Origin: Sphingopyxis sp. 2PD
GTDB taxonomy: Bacteria > Pseudomonadota > Alphaproteobacteria > Sphingomonadales > Sphingomonadaceae
Direction of reading: 5' to 3'
Length of the DNA: 39,570 bases
Assembly: GCF_005503695.1 (NCBI RefSeq)
Contig: NZ_SCMU01000029.1
Span: forward strand, 1 to 39,570
The position numbers and the translations under genes were made by a program. Under the pieces are notes generated by a model that worked only from the letters and a program-made list of their open reading frames with translations, did not search any database and had not been told where the DNA came from. The number at the start of each line of letters is the position of its first letter. The stretch's first letter is position 1. Positions 24,451 to 33,520 of the stretch are shown in pieces.

Positions 24451-25074
24451 ATGGCAAGCTGGTGGGAACGTCATGGGGTGCCGCGGCTGATTAAATGCGC
24501 CTGTTCGCAGGGGCAGATCATGAAGGTCAGGAGCAAGGTTGTGCCGAACGCCAGCGGCGATGTGCTCGAGCTGGGCTGCGGCGGCGGGATCAACATGGAA
24601 TTTTACGATCCTGCCCGCATCACCAGCTTTACCGGCCTCGATCCCTCGCCCGAATTGCTGGCGATGAGCCGCGCTGCGGCGCAGGCGCGCGGAATGGCGG
24701 CGGACATCCAGGGCGGGGTTGGCGAAGCGATGCCGTTCGAGAGTGGTCGCTTCGACACCGTCGTCACCACCTTCACCCTTTGCTCGGTCGCCGATCAGGC
24801 CGCGGTGCTTGCGGAAATCCGCCGCGTGCTGAAGTCCGGAGGCACCGCGCTGTTCCTCGAACATGGCGCCGCGCCCGACGCCGGGGTCGCGAAATGGCAG
24901 CGGCGGATCGAGCCGATCTGGAAGCGGATCGGCGGCAATTGCCACCTGACCCGGCCGATTTCGGATGCTTATGAAGCCGCGGGCTTTGCCGTCGACCGGC
25001 AGGCCGCCGCCTATATCCCCAAAACCCCGCGCCCGTTCGGCTGGTACGAATATGGGGCGGCGCGCGCCGCCTGA
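24451..25074 (+). CDS. SAM-dependent methyltransferase, class I
   Basis: This 207-residue class I methyltransferase has motif I V-L-E-L-G-C-G-G-G-I-N (38-48), the acidic loop T-G-L-D-P-S-P-E near 60, and motif II F-D-T-V-V-T-T-F-T-L-C-S-V near 91. The C-terminal half resembles METTL7/UbiE-like small-molecule or lipid methyltransferases (L-F-L-E-H-G-A-A-P, then G-G-N-C-H-L-T-R-P-I near 155). An AAGGGGAG ribosome site precedes the ATG. It is 94 bases from the divergent trxB start and 20 bases upstream of the caspase-like gene, so the two plus-strand genes may share a transcript. The substrate cannot be read from the sequence. Confidence 0.88.
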   Translation: MASWWERHGVPRLIKCACSQGQIMKVRSKVVPNASGDVLELGCGGGINMEFYDPARITSFTGLDPSPELLAMSRAAAQARGMAADIQGGVGEAMPFESGRFDTVVTTFTLCSVADQAAVLAEIRRVLKSGGTALFLEHGAAPDAGVAKWQRRIEPIWKRIGGNCHLTRPISDAYEAAGFAVDRQAAAYIPKTPRPFGWYEYGAARAA

Positions 25075-25094
25075 CACTCAGAGAGGTTTGCGAG

Positions 25095-26417
25095 ATGATG
25101 CGATTCTGGCTGATCACCCTCACTGCGCTGGCCCTGTTCGCGCCGACCGCGGCGGAAGCGCGCAAGGTCGCGTTGGTCATCGGCAACAGCGACTATGCCA
25201 ACACCAGCCGCCTCGCCAACCCGGTCAACGACATCCGGATCATCGCCGCCTCGGCGCGGCAGGCCGGGTTTGACGATGTCACTGTCGCCGCCGACCTGGC
25301 GGTCAATGATTTCCAGAAAGCGATGCGCGATTTTCGCGCCAAGGCCGACGGCGCCGAGGTCGCGATGGTCTATTTCGCGGGACACGGGATCGAGGCGCAG
25401 GGCAAGAACTGGCTGATCCCGACGGATGCGCAGCTGAAATCGGACCTCGACCTGCCCTATGAGGCGATCAATCTCGACCGGCTGATGGAATCGGTGTCGG
25501 GCGCGCAGATCCGCATGGTAGTGCTCGACTCGTGCCGCAACAATCCGTTCGGGCGTTCGTGGCGTTCGGGCACACGCGCAGTGGTCAGCGGGCTGGCGGG
25601 GGTCGAGGCCGACGATGTGCTCGTCATCTTTGCCGCCGCGCCAGGGCAGACCGCCGCCGACGGCACTGCGGGAAATTCGCCCTTCGCAACCTCGCTGGCC
25701 AAACGCCTGCCGCAACCCGACGTGCCGGTGCAGCTGCTCGGCGGGCTGATCCGCGACGATGTGCTCGCAGCGACCGGCGGCAGCCAGCGACCGTTCGTCA
25801 GCGCCAGCATCACCGGCACCCCGGTCTATCTCGTCCCTCGCGCGTCCGGCGCATCGGGTGAACGCCGCGGGCTGGAGGAATTGCTGTGGAAAGGCGCGAT
25901 GGCCGAAAATAGTGTCGAGGCATTCAAGGCATATCTCGCGGAATTTCCATCGGGAAAATATGCGGGGCAAGCGAACGAGAATATCAATCGTCTGCCGAAA
26001 ACGCCCGATGCGATTGCCGCACCGGTAACGATGGTCGCGATGAAGCAGCCCGCGGGAACGGCGCGCCCGGCGACGCGCAAGTTCACGCTGACCAACATCC
26101 GCGTCGAATGCATCAAGCTGACCGGGCGATTGGGGCTTGGCCTGCCCGATCAGCTGTTCCTGCGCTTCAACACCGGCCAGCGTTTTCCCGAAGGCAAGGG
26201 CGACATTTATTCGATCAAGAAGGGCGAAAGCTGGGTCGTCGACCAGATTTTCGAATTCGACCAGCCGGTGAGTTTCCAGCTGCGCGAATTCGACGACATC
26301 GGCGGCAGCGACAATATCGGGACGATCGACCTGGGCGATACGCCGGGGACGTTTACCCGGACGCTCGACGGCGATGCGAGCGATTATCGGGTGACTTATA
26401 CGTTGATGGTGGGCTGA
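25095..26417 (+). CDS. secreted caspase-like (C14) protein with beta-rich tail
   Basis: This 440-residue protein has a signal peptide (1-22) and a caspase fold: K-V-A-L-V-I-G-N-S-D-Y near 24, the catalytic histidine His97 in Y-F-A-G-H-G, and the catalytic cysteine Cys147 in L-D-S-C-R-N-N-P-F. So the metacaspase/caspase dyad is present. About residues 265-300 carry a linker with a short SEL1/TPR-like segment (V-E-A-F-K-A-Y-L-A-E-F-P). The last 110 residues form a beta-rich domain with L-F-L-R-F-N-T-G and R-E-F-D-D-I-G-G-S-D-N-I-G, resembling a C2-like fold. Peptidase activity and target are unknown. GAGAGG precedes the ATG by eight bases. Confidence 0.9.
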   Translation: MMRFWLITLTALALFAPTAAEARKVALVIGNSDYANTSRLANPVNDIRIIAASARQAGFDDVTVAADLAVNDFQKAMRDFRAKADGAEVAMVYFAGHGIEAQGKNWLIPTDAQLKSDLDLPYEAINLDRLMESVSGAQIRMVVLDSCRNNPFGRSWRSGTRAVVSGLAGVEADDVLVIFAAAPGQTAADGTAGNSPFATSLAKRLPQPDVPVQLLGGLIRDDVLAATGGSQRPFVSASITGTPVYLVPRASGASGERRGLEELLWKGAMAENSVEAFKAYLAEFPSGKYAGQANENINRLPKTPDAIAAPVTMVAMKQPAGTARPATRKFTLTNIRVECIKLTGRLGLGLPDQLFLRFNTGQRFPEGKGDIYSIKKGESWVVDQIFEFDQPVSFQLREFDDIGGSDNIGTIDLGDTPGTFTRTLDGDASDYRVTYTLMVG

Positions 26418-26443
26418 CGAGCGGCAAAGCGCGCTCTCTTTCA

Positions 26444-26518
26444 TCGTCACCCCGGACTTGATCCGGGGTCGATGACTTGGGCGCCGCAGTGGATCCCGGA
26501 TCAAGTCCGGGATGACGA
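26444..26518. repeat. palindromic REP-like element, type B
   Basis: Arms of 27 bases (26444-26470 and 26492-26518) are complementary at all but two positions around a 21-base spacer. The core of each arm is CCGGACTTGATCCGG or its complement. It lies between the caspase-like gene and trhO, which converge. It may act as a bidirectional transcript end, though it lacks a T-run. Confidence 0.88.
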
Positions 26519-26564
26519 GATTGGAATGTTGGTGGGTGCGTTTTACGCCACGGCGATCGGCTGC

Positions 26565-27293
26565 CTATTCCTTCTCGCCCACCTCGACCAGCCCATGCCC
26601 GACGCTCACCCGCTCGTCGAAGACGAAGCAGCTGCCGTGCCAGCGGCTTTCTTCCGCCGGAACCTGTTCCAGATAGGCGAGGATGCCGCCCTTCAGATGC
26701 ACGACCTCCTCAACGCCCTCGCTGCGCAGGAAGGCGGTCGATTTTTCGCAGCGAATGCCGCCGGTGCAGAACATCGCGACGCGCTTGCCGGCAAATTTGT
26801 CGGCGTTGGCGCGCCACCAGTCGGGGAATTCGCCGAAGCTTTTGGTCGCGGGATCGACGGCGCCTTCGAAACTGCCATAGCCGACCTCGAACCCGTTGCG
26901 CGTATCGATCAGCACCGTATCGGGATCGTCGACCAGCGCGTTCCAGTCGACGGGATCGACATAAGGTGCGGCATCGCGCGCGGGGTCGAGGCCCGATACC
27001 TTCAGCGTCACGATTTCCTTCTTGATCCGTACCTTCATCCGCTGGAACGGCATGGCGGCGGCGGTTGAATATTTGACATTGAGCTCGGCGCAACCGGGCA
27101 GCGCGCGGATGTGGTCGATCACCGCGGCGATGCTCTCGGCGCTGCCCGCGATCGTGCCGTTAATCCCTTCGCGCGCCAGCAGCAACGTGCCCCTCACCCC
27201 CTGCGCGGTGCACAGGTCGAGCAAAGGCTGGCGCAGCGCGGCGGGATCGTCGAACGACGCAAAGCGGTAGAGGGCGGCAACGGTGAAGGTCAT
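26565..27293 (-). CDS. trhO: tRNA uridine(34) hydroxylase, rhodanese family
   Basis: This 242-residue protein matches TrhO (formerly YceA), which hydroxylates U34 of certain tRNAs in an oxygen-dependent reaction. An N-terminal ferredoxin-like half (F-A-S-F-D-D, then [15 protein letters not shown]) precedes the rhodanese domain with [10 protein letters not shown] and the active-site loop [13 protein letters not shown]. The last motif is [12 protein letters not shown]. Length is somewhat shorter than the E. coli protein. I chose ATG 27293 after AAGGGGCG; a TTG two codons upstream is possible. It appears to be transcribed alone, between two palindromic repeats. Confidence 0.95.
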   Translation of the reverse strand: MTFTVAALYRFASFDDPAALRQPLLDLCTAQGVRGTLLLAREGINGTIAGSAESIAAVIDHIRALPGCAELNVKYSTAAAMPFQRMKVRIKKEIVTLKVSGLDPARDAAPYVDPVDWNALVDDPDTVLIDTRNGFEVGYGSFEGAVDPATKSFGEFPDWWRANADKFAGKRVAMFCTGGIRCEKSTAFLRSEGVEEVVHLKGGILAYLEQVPAEESRWHGSCFVFDERVSVGHGLVEVGEKE

Positions 27294-27309
27294 GATCAAC
27301 GCCCCTTAG

Positions 27310-27382
27310 CCGTTCGTGTCGAGCGAAGTCGAGACACGCCAAGCCAGCGTTGACGTGTCTCGACTTCGCTCGACACGAACGG
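27310..27382. repeat. palindromic REP-like element, type C
   Basis: Two perfect 29-base arms (27310-27338 and 27354-27382) surround a 15-base spacer. The core GTCGAGCGAAGTCGAG is itself nearly palindromic. It lies in the 110-base gap between the GMC gene stop and the trhO start, both on the minus strand, and is the only element there, so it may end the GMC transcript or protect its 3' end. Confidence 0.93.
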
Positions 27383-27403
27383 GAACGAGCGGATTAGCCC
27401 CTT

Positions 27404-29419
27404 CTAACCAAACGGATCCCCTCGCCCCGTTGCATAATGCGCCATTGCCATCGTGGTCCATTGCGCATTCACCCGGATGCAGCTCGGAAACACGCTGGCG
27501 TCGGTGACGAGCACGTTGGTCGTCCCGTGCACCCGGCAGTCGAGGTCGACGATCCCGTGCGCGGGGTCTTCGTTGATCGCATTGCCGCCATGCGGGTGGC
27601 TGCTCGACAGTGTGACGTCGTCCTGTTCGCGGATCGCATCGGCGAAAAAGGCATCAACGTCCATGTCGGGGGTCACCTTTTGCCCCCGCGCGAGCGCCGG
27701 ATAGCATTCGATCGCCCCGGCGGCGAAATGCACCTTGGTCAGCGTCGCCATCGCATCGCGCAGCACCGGCAGGTCGTCGATAGGATCGAGGCTGAACTGC
27801 AATTTGTCGCCCGTCACCCGCCCGCGCCGGTCGGCGGGGAACAGGATGCCCGCCGAATGGACGCGCCCGAAACTCTTCATCCGGCTGGCATGATCGGCGA
27901 ACCAGCCGGGCATCAGCGACGCCATCGACATCGGCGGCTGGAAATGGCTTTCGAGCAGATAGGCGCCGACATCGACATAGCTCGACATCTGGTCTTCGTC
28001 CCACGCATTGCCGCCGACCCCTTCGGGCATCAGTGCGACCACGGGCGAGGCGACGTTCAATGACACCTGATAGCCGGTACCGTCGATGTCGCTGCGGTCG
28101 AGCAGTTTCGACGAGGCGATCGTCCCGCCCGCGACCACCACCCCGACGCGAGCGCGCACCATTTTCCGCACATCGCCGGGCAGGATCAGTACCACCGCCT
28201 CGGCCTCGCGCCGCCCGTCATAGGCGGTCTGCCAGACGATGCGTTCGGCCTTGGTATCGGGCAGGATGCGCGCCCCAAAATCGCGGCACGCTGCGGGTAG
28301 ATAGGTCTGCGCCACGCCCATCCGCCGCCCATAGGGACAGCCTGAATTGCAATAGCCGCAATAAGCACAGGCATTGGGCGTGTTCGGCGGCCCGAAATTC
28401 TTGGTGAACCAGTCGGTCACGGCGCGCGCGTCGCGCGGATTGCCCGACTGCGCGGCATAGGCCTTCCACCCCTCGATCAGATGGGGGCCGTTGTGGCGCC
28501 CGCTGCGCGGTTCGATGCGCGCGATGCCCAGCTTTGCCTGCACCGCGTCGTAACTTGCGTGGAACGCTGCCGCGTCGATCGGGGCGCCGATGCTCGCCCA
28601 TTTCGCCAGCACGTCCAACGCGTCGGGGTGCGTCCGCCCCGCTTCGTTGACGCGCAGGCAGATGCCGTTGTTGATCGTCGACGACCCGCCGACGCAGCGC
28701 CCCTGGAACACGACAAAATCGCGGTTGGTCGACGTCTGGAGCGCGCCATGCTTGTAGAGGCTCGCGATCATGTCGAGTTCGTGGTGGTTGATCTTGGGCG
28801 ACGGGAAGAACGGCCCTGCCTCGACGATCAGCACCTTATAGCCCTGCGCCGCGATATTATGCGCCGCCACCGCCCCGCCCGCGCCCGAACCGATCACCAC
28901 GACATCATATTCGTTGCCGAGAGTCGCCGTGTTCAGGATATGAGCATCGTCGATCTCGCGGCCCACGACGGGCTTGATCGGTACTTCATAATCGCCGCGA
29001 TCGCGGTGCTTGGGCAGCTTGAACCCGATCTGGCGGTGCACCGGATTGGCGACGTTGGCATCCTGATCGCCGGGCTCCAGCCCCGGCTGCCAATGGCCGT
29101 AATAGCAGGCATAAATGATGCCGCGCAGCCGCGCCATGTCCTGGAATAGGTCGATCTGGCTATTCTGAAGCCGGTTCTTCAGCTTGGCGGCGCGCCCCGC
29201 GACATCATCCTCGGTAAAGAACGGCCCGCCCAGCACCAGCTCGGTCGCGGTCAGCGACAGGCTGATCTCGTCGAGCTTGGTCCCGCCAACCTTGGCGAAC
29301 AGGTCGCAGATATTGGCGACCACCTGATCGGCGGTAATCGCCATCTCCGCGCCATGAAATAGCGCCTCGGTCAGCGCCTTCAGAAATTTGAGCTGCCCGA
29401 AATTAAACGGTGCCGTCAT
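27404..29419 (-). CDS. GMC oxidoreductase with four-cysteine motif
   Basis: This 671-residue FAD-dependent GMC oxidoreductase has an N-terminal helical extension (1-165, similar to that of long-chain alcohol oxidases), the FAD motif V-V-V-I-G-S-G-A-G-G-A-V-A-A near 173, V-G-G-S-S-T-I-N-N-G near 243, and C-terminal catalytic S-S-H-P-H-G-G-N and V-N-A-Q-W-T motifs. A central C-A-Y-C-G-Y-C-N-S-G-C-P (Cys351, 354, 357, 361) has ferredoxin-like spacing. It probably oxidises an alcohol or sterol-like substrate; that is inferred from the family. I chose ATG 29419; an upstream ATG-containing frame adds ten residues with no family similarity. Confidence 0.92.
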   Translation of the reverse strand: MTAPFNFGQLKFLKALTEALFHGAEMAITADQVVANICDLFAKVGGTKLDEISLSLTATELVLGGPFFTEDDVAGRAAKLKNRLQNSQIDLFQDMARLRGIIYACYYGHWQPGLEPGDQDANVANPVHRQIGFKLPKHRDRGDYEVPIKPVVGREIDDAHILNTATLGNEYDVVVIGSGAGGAVAAHNIAAQGYKVLIVEAGPFFPSPKINHHELDMIASLYKHGALQTSTNRDFVVFQGRCVGGSSTINNGICLRVNEAGRTHPDALDVLAKWASIGAPIDAAAFHASYDAVQAKLGIARIEPRSGRHNGPHLIEGWKAYAAQSGNPRDARAVTDWFTKNFGPPNTPNACAYCGYCNSGCPYGRRMGVAQTYLPAACRDFGARILPDTKAERIVWQTAYDGRREAEAVVLILPGDVRKMVRARVGVVVAGGTIASSKLLDRSDIDGTGYQVSLNVASPVVALMPEGVGGNAWDEDQMSSYVDVGAYLLESHFQPPMSMASLMPGWFADHASRMKSFGRVHSAGILFPADRRGRVTGDKLQFSLDPIDDLPVLRDAMATLTKVHFAAGAIECYPALARGQKVTPDMDVDAFFADAIREQDDVTLSSSHPHGGNAINEDPAHGIVDLDCRVHGTTNVLVTDASVFPSCIRVNAQWTTMAMAHYATGRGDPFG
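28337..28369 (-). other. Cys351-Cys361 CX2CX2CX3CP motif in GMC oxidoreductase
   Basis: This is the coding stretch for four cysteines spaced C-x2-C-x2-C-x3-C-P within the GMC gene, the spacing of half a bacterial [4Fe-4S] ferredoxin. It may bind iron-sulphur or another metal, or form disulphides. Assignment is by pattern only. Confidence 0.7.
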
Positions 29420-29513
29420 CGCCTGCCCCCACATTGCCCTGCGCCCCAAGATGGCGCGTTATAGCGAGTGAGGGCAAGGCGTATTGTACGGAAACGGCGG
29501 GGATGGGCACGTT

Positions 29514-29625
29514 CCCCTCCCTTTCAGGGAGGGGTTAGGGGTGGGTGCGCGAGCGATAGCGACCAAAGCGAAGAACGCCGCCTTTGGCGGCTACCCACCC
29601 CCGACCCCTCCCTGAAAGGGAGGGG
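29514..29625. repeat. palindromic REP-like element, type D
   Basis: Arms 29514-29546 and 29593-29625 are complementary over about 33 bases with one or two mismatches. Each contains a smaller hairpin (CCCTCCCTTTCAGGGAGGG). The 46-base spacer includes GCGAGCGATAGCGACC. It separates the GMC gene start from the TPR-like gene stop, both minus strand, so it lies upstream of GMC and downstream of the TPR gene. Confidence 0.9.
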
Positions 29626-29639
29626 AGAAAGATGCCCGC

Positions 29640-30791
29640 TCAACGGCGCGCCAACCATGCCAGCCAGAAAAAGCCCAGATCGGTGTAACGCCCACCCGCC
29701 GGATCACCCGCCGCCACCCGAAACGCCGCCTCCGCCTCGCTGCGCTGTCCGGCGTTCAGCCGCGCCACGCCCAGCCGAACCTGCATCCCCGCCGCGCTCG
29801 GCTGCTCGGCCCGCGCCACTCCGGGCCGCACCCGCGCAATCGCCCGCTCGACCTCGGCGATGATTTCGCGCGTCGGCGACGTGGCGGCGTCGAGCAGCCC
29901 GCGCTGCGTCCCTTCCGCCAGCACCGACTTTGCCTCGCGCGGCTCGCCCGCTTCCTTGAGCAGCTGTGCCATCCTTTGATATTCCGCCGCCTGCGTCAGC
30001 ACACCCACCTCGCGGGTCAGACGGAACAGGTCGATCTCCAGCGCCCCCTCTGCGGCGACCAGTTGCCGATACACCACCAGCGCGATGCGCCAGTTTTCGC
30101 GGGTCGGATAGGCGCCGACCAACGCGCGCGCGGCATCGACGCCGGGCGCAACCAGCTGCCCCTGCTGCGCAATGCTCAGCCGTTGCCGATACCAGCCCTC
30201 CGCCACCGGCTGTCCCAGCGCTGTCCGCGCCGCGATCGCGCGCGTGAGCAGGTCCATCGCGCCCGGCGCATCCTTTTGCGCCAGCCGAACCTGCGCCAGA
30301 TTGGCCAGCGCGTCGGGATCGGCGGGGGTCAATTCGGCCAGCCGCCCCCACAAAGCGCCCGCAGTATCGAAATCGCCGGCGCGATAGGCAATCTGCCCTC
30401 GCGCCGCCAAATGGCCGACCAGCCGGTCGGGCCGCGTCAAAGGGCTGTCGATCAGCACGTCGAGCGCCGCGGCGCGCATGGCATCGTCGGCGCGCCGATT
30501 GCCAATCTCCAGCTCATACAGGGCCAGTGCGAAGCGTGCGTCGCGGCTGTTCGCCACCCGCCGGGCATCAGCCAGCGCGCGATCCTGCCGCGCCGACTGT
30601 GTCCCGCGCGCCAGATTGCCCAGCGCCGAAAGCGCGCGCATCTCCTGCGGTGAGACGGCGAGCTTGCTGCCGCCGATTTCCATGACGGTGCTGACTTTAT
30701 CTTGCGCGTGGGCGGCGGGCGATGCGGCGAAACTGGCGCTGACGAACAGCGCGATCGCGGCGGCGAGGCGAGCGCGCGAACGTAACCGCAT
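29640..30791 (-). CDS. secreted TPR-like protein of unknown function
   Basis: This 383-residue protein has a clear signal peptide (residues 1-30, ending A-A-H-A-Q) and then helix-rich repeats. The stretches D-P-D-A-L-A-N-L-A-Q-V-R-L-A-Q and A-G-M-Q-V-R-L-G-V-A-R-L-N-A-G look like TPR helices, as do R-D-R-A-L-type segments near 60. It probably acts as a periplasmic scaffold. I do not recognise a named family. I chose ATG 30791, which gives the typical signal peptide; GTG 30842 would place 17 polar residues before it. No operon partner is apparent, as palindromic repeats flank it on both sides. Confidence 0.75.
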   Translation of the reverse strand: MRLRSRARLAAAIALFVSASFAASPAAHAQDKVSTVMEIGGSKLAVSPQEMRALSALGNLARGTQSARQDRALADARRVANSRDARFALALYELEIGNRRADDAMRAAALDVLIDSPLTRPDRLVGHLAARGQIAYRAGDFDTAGALWGRLAELTPADPDALANLAQVRLAQKDAPGAMDLLTRAIAARTALGQPVAEGWYRQRLSIAQQGQLVAPGVDAARALVGAYPTRENWRIALVVYRQLVAAEGALEIDLFRLTREVGVLTQAAEYQRMAQLLKEAGEPREAKSVLAEGTQRGLLDAATSPTREIIAEVERAIARVRPGVARAEQPSAAGMQVRLGVARLNAGQRSEAEAAFRVAAGDPAGGRYTDLGFFWLAWLARR

Positions 30792-30949
30792 TTGCAGACT
30801 GTCCGCGTTCGACTGAAGGTCGCGAAAGGCTCGGTTCGCCACGATTGCTGCTCACCCAAAGGATCGAAATGACCTTGAAGGACTACGCTCGTCTCGCAAT
30901 GCTTACAATGGCTTGTCCGCTTTGGGGTGGGGAGTGGACGCACCTACAC

Positions 30950-31027
30950 CGTCGCCCCCGCGCAGGCCGGGATCTCACCGGTACGGTAAACGGATAGGGT
31001 GAGATCCCGGCCTTCGCCGGGATGACG
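30950..31027. repeat. palindromic REP-like element, type A copy 2
   Basis: Arms 30950-30979 and 30998-31027 pair over 30 bases with three or four mismatches around an 18-base spacer. The right arm matches the 21796-21823 arm in sequence. So two copies of this repeat family occur in the window about 9 kb apart. Confidence 0.88.
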
Positions 31028-31036
31028 ATGCTATAT

Positions 31037-31177
31037 ATCCTCCCTGTGGCGAAGCCATGGGGAGGGGAACCGTCCCCGCGAAAGCGGGGATGGTGGAGGG
31101 GCCGCAACGGTAGTGTCAAAGCCCCTCCGTCAGCGCTTCGCGCTGCCACCTCCCCATCGCTGCGCGACAGGGAGGAT
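31037..31177. repeat. nested composite palindrome, type E
   Basis: Outer arms 31037-31065 and 31149-31177 are complementary with a few mismatches. Inside them are a perfect small hairpin TCCCCGC (31073-31079) with GCGGGGA (31084-31090), and a pair GGAGGGGC (31095-31102) with GCCCCTCC (31121-31128). The layout resembles the element at the window end. It lies just downstream of the malate synthase stop. Confidence 0.85.
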
Positions 31178-31212
31178 CGACGGCAGCAACCGATCGCTGC
31201 CCGCCGTGCCCC

Positions 31213-33306
31213 TCACCCCGCCTTCTTCGCCAGCCGATATTTGTGCAGCAACGGCTCGGTATAGCCCGACGGCTGCGCCACGCCCTCAAAGATCAGCGCG
31301 CGCGCCGCCTGATAGGCGACCCCCTCGGGCGTCAGCTTTTCGTAGAGCGGATCGCCCGCATTCTGTGCGTCGACCTTCGCCGCCATGCGCGCGAGCGCGG
31401 CGTCGACCTGATCCGCCGAACACACGCCGTGGAGCAGCCAATTGGCCAGCGCCTGGCTGCTGATGCGCAACGTCGCGCGGTCTTCCATCAGGCCGACGTC
31501 GTCGATGTCGGGAACCTTCGAACAGCCGACGCCCTGATCGATCCAGCGCACGACATAGCCCAAAATGCCCTGACAATTATTGTCGAGCTCGCGGGTGATT
31601 TCGGCTTCGCTCCAGTTGCGTCCGTTGGCCACGGGGATGTTGAGCAGGCGGTCCAGCGACGGCACCGCCTCGCCGGCAATCTCGCGCTGACGCGCGAACA
31701 CGTCGACCTGGTGATAGTGCAGCGCGTGCAGCGTCGCGGCGGTCGGCGATGGCACCCACGCGGTGTTCGCGCCCGATTTCGGGTGCGCGATCTTGGCGTC
31801 GAGCATGCCGCGCATCAGGTCGGGCATCGCCCACATGCCCTTGCCGATCTGCGCCTTGCCGCTGAGCCCGCAGGCGAGGCCAATGCGGACGTTGCGGTCC
31901 TCGTAGGACGCGATCCAGTCGCTCGCCTTCATCTCGCCCTTGGGGATCATCGGCCCAGCGCGCATGCTGGTGTGGATCTCGTCGCCGGTGCGGTCGAGGA
32001 AGCCGGTGTTGATGAAGACGATACGGTCCTTCACCGCGTGGATGCAGGCGGCGAGATTGGCGCTGGTGCGGCGCTCCTCGTCCATCACGCCGACCTTGAT
32101 CGTGTGGCGCGGCAGGCCCAGCATATCCTCGACCGCGTCGAACAGCCGGTTGGTGAAGCCGCACTCTTCCGGTCCATGCTGCTTGGGCTTGACGATATAA
32201 ATGCTGCCCGCGCGGCTGTTGGTCAGCGTTCCAAGGCCTTTGAGGTCGTGGAGCGCGCATAGCGCGGTGATGACGGCATCGCACAACCCCTCGGGCGCTT
32301 CGCTGCCATCGGGTAGCCGGATCATCGGCGTCGTCATCAGATGGCCGACGTTGCGGACGAACATCACGCTGCGGCCGTGCAGCACGAACGGCTCGCCCGC
32401 CGGCGAGGTCCATTCGCGGTCGGCCTCCATCGCGCGCGTCACCGCCCGCCCGCCCTTGGCAAAGCTTTCGGTCAGATCGCCGCGCATCAGGCCGAGCCAG
32501 TTGGTGTAGCCCAGCGTCTTGTCCTCGCCATCAACCGCGGCGACGCTGTCCTCCAGGTCGATGATCGTGGTGAGCGCGGATTCGAGCACGACGTCGGCGA
32601 TGCCCGCCGGATCGGTCTTGCCGATCGCGCTCGCCGAATCGATGACCAGTTCGATGTGCAGGCCATTGTGACGCAGCAAGATGCCGCCCGGCTTGCTGCC
32701 GACCCATTGCGCCGGATCGGCGAGGGTCAGCTGTCCGCCCTGCCAATCGGCCCAGCTTCCCGACGCCAGCGGCACCGCTTCGTCCAGAAACGCCTTGGCG
32801 CGCGCGATCACCGCGGCGCCGCGATCCGGGTCATAGCCGCCGGGCTTTGCGGGCGGTGCGTCGAGCGCGTCGGTGCCGTAGAGCGCATCATAGAGGCTGC
32901 CCCAGCGCGCGTTGGCCGCATTGAGCGCAAAGCGCGCGTTGAGCGCCGGGACGACCAGCTGCGGCCCGGCCATCGTCGCGATTTCGGGGTCGACATTCTG
33001 CGTGCCGATTTTGAACGGCGCGGGTTCGGGGACCAGATAGCCGATCTCGCGCAGGAACGCCTGATAGGCTTGCGGATCGTGCGCCTGCCCCGCCCGCGCT
33101 TCGTGCCAGGCATCGATCTGCGCCTGCAAATCCTCGCGCTTGGCGAGCAAGGCCGCATTCTCGGGCGCGAATCTGCCCAGCAAGGCGGCAAAGTCGGCCC
33201 AGAATTTGGTGGCATCGATCCCGGTACCGGGCAGTGCGCGCGCCTCGATAAATTCCGCCAGTCGCGAATCGACGGACAGCCCGGCACGGTCGAGAAATTC
33301 GGTCAT
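31213..33306 (-). CDS. glcB: malate synthase G
   Basis: This 697-residue protein condenses glyoxylate and acetyl-CoA to malate in the glyoxylate shunt. Recognisable segments are the G-variant start ([14 protein letters not shown]), [14 protein letters not shown] near 270, a later [22 protein letters not shown] near 470, and [12 protein letters not shown] with the catalytic aspartate near 620. Length is slightly less than the E. coli 723-residue enzyme. AGAGGG (33314-33319) precedes the ATG by seven bases. Isocitrate lyase is not in the window. Confidence 0.97.
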   Translation of the reverse strand: MTEFLDRAGLSVDSRLAEFIEARALPGTGIDATKFWADFAALLGRFAPENAALLAKREDLQAQIDAWHEARAGQAHDPQAYQAFLREIGYLVPEPAPFKIGTQNVDPEIATMAGPQLVVPALNARFALNAANARWGSLYDALYGTDALDAPPAKPGGYDPDRGAAVIARAKAFLDEAVPLASGSWADWQGGQLTLADPAQWVGSKPGGILLRHNGLHIELVIDSASAIGKTDPAGIADVVLESALTTIIDLEDSVAAVDGEDKTLGYTNWLGLMRGDLTESFAKGGRAVTRAMEADREWTSPAGEPFVLHGRSVMFVRNVGHLMTTPMIRLPDGSEAPEGLCDAVITALCALHDLKGLGTLTNSRAGSIYIVKPKQHGPEECGFTNRLFDAVEDMLGLPRHTIKVGVMDEERRTSANLAACIHAVKDRIVFINTGFLDRTGDEIHTSMRAGPMIPKGEMKASDWIASYEDRNVRIGLACGLSGKAQIGKGMWAMPDLMRGMLDAKIAHPKSGANTAWVPSPTAATLHALHYHQVDVFARQREIAGEAVPSLDRLLNIPVANGRNWSEAEITRELDNNCQGILGYVVRWIDQGVGCSKVPDIDDVGLMEDRATLRISSQALANWLLHGVCSADQVDAALARMAAKVDAQNAGDPLYEKLTPEGVAYQAARALIFEGVAQPSGYTEPLLHKYRLAKKAG

Positions 33307-33446
33307 TTATGCACCCTCTGGTCGGCGCGGCTGCGCCAGTGGACCCGGGGAGGAAAGGGCCAGCGCCCTATGCCGCGATTGGCCCGTCATGGCAATGGCG
33401 ACGATATCGCGCGCAGGATTTCAGGGAATAAGTTGCGTTTCGACAC

Positions 33447-33477
33447 TTGCCGGGGGCGTCGCCATGTGCATTATGCT
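33447..33477 (+). promoter_or_regulatory. candidate promoter of the WYL-like gene
   Basis: TTGCCG (33447-33452) and TTATGC (33471-33476) are 18 bases apart in the 214-base divergent gap between glcB and the WYL-like gene, placing a start site about 38 bases before the WYL-like ATG. The glcB promoter should lie in the same gap; I see no clear boxes for it. Confidence 0.35.
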
Positions 33478-33520
33478 GCAACGCACAACAAAACTCTCCT
33501 CCCTTCTCCAAGGCTAGATC

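Larger units (their letters stand above)
30792..31212. other. gene-free stretch of repeats between TPR gene and glcB
   Basis: This 421-base gap holds no recognisable gene on either strand. It contains a type A palindrome (30950-31027), a nested composite palindrome (31037-31177), and a short element at 30915-30962 that recurs at 23326-23374. The remaining 30792-30910 must carry the TPR gene promoter; I see no convincing boxes. Confidence 0.8.

Noticed and set aside
26444..31177. CRISPR array
   Set aside because: The repeats are isolated palindromic elements of several families, without regular spacers or cas genes.
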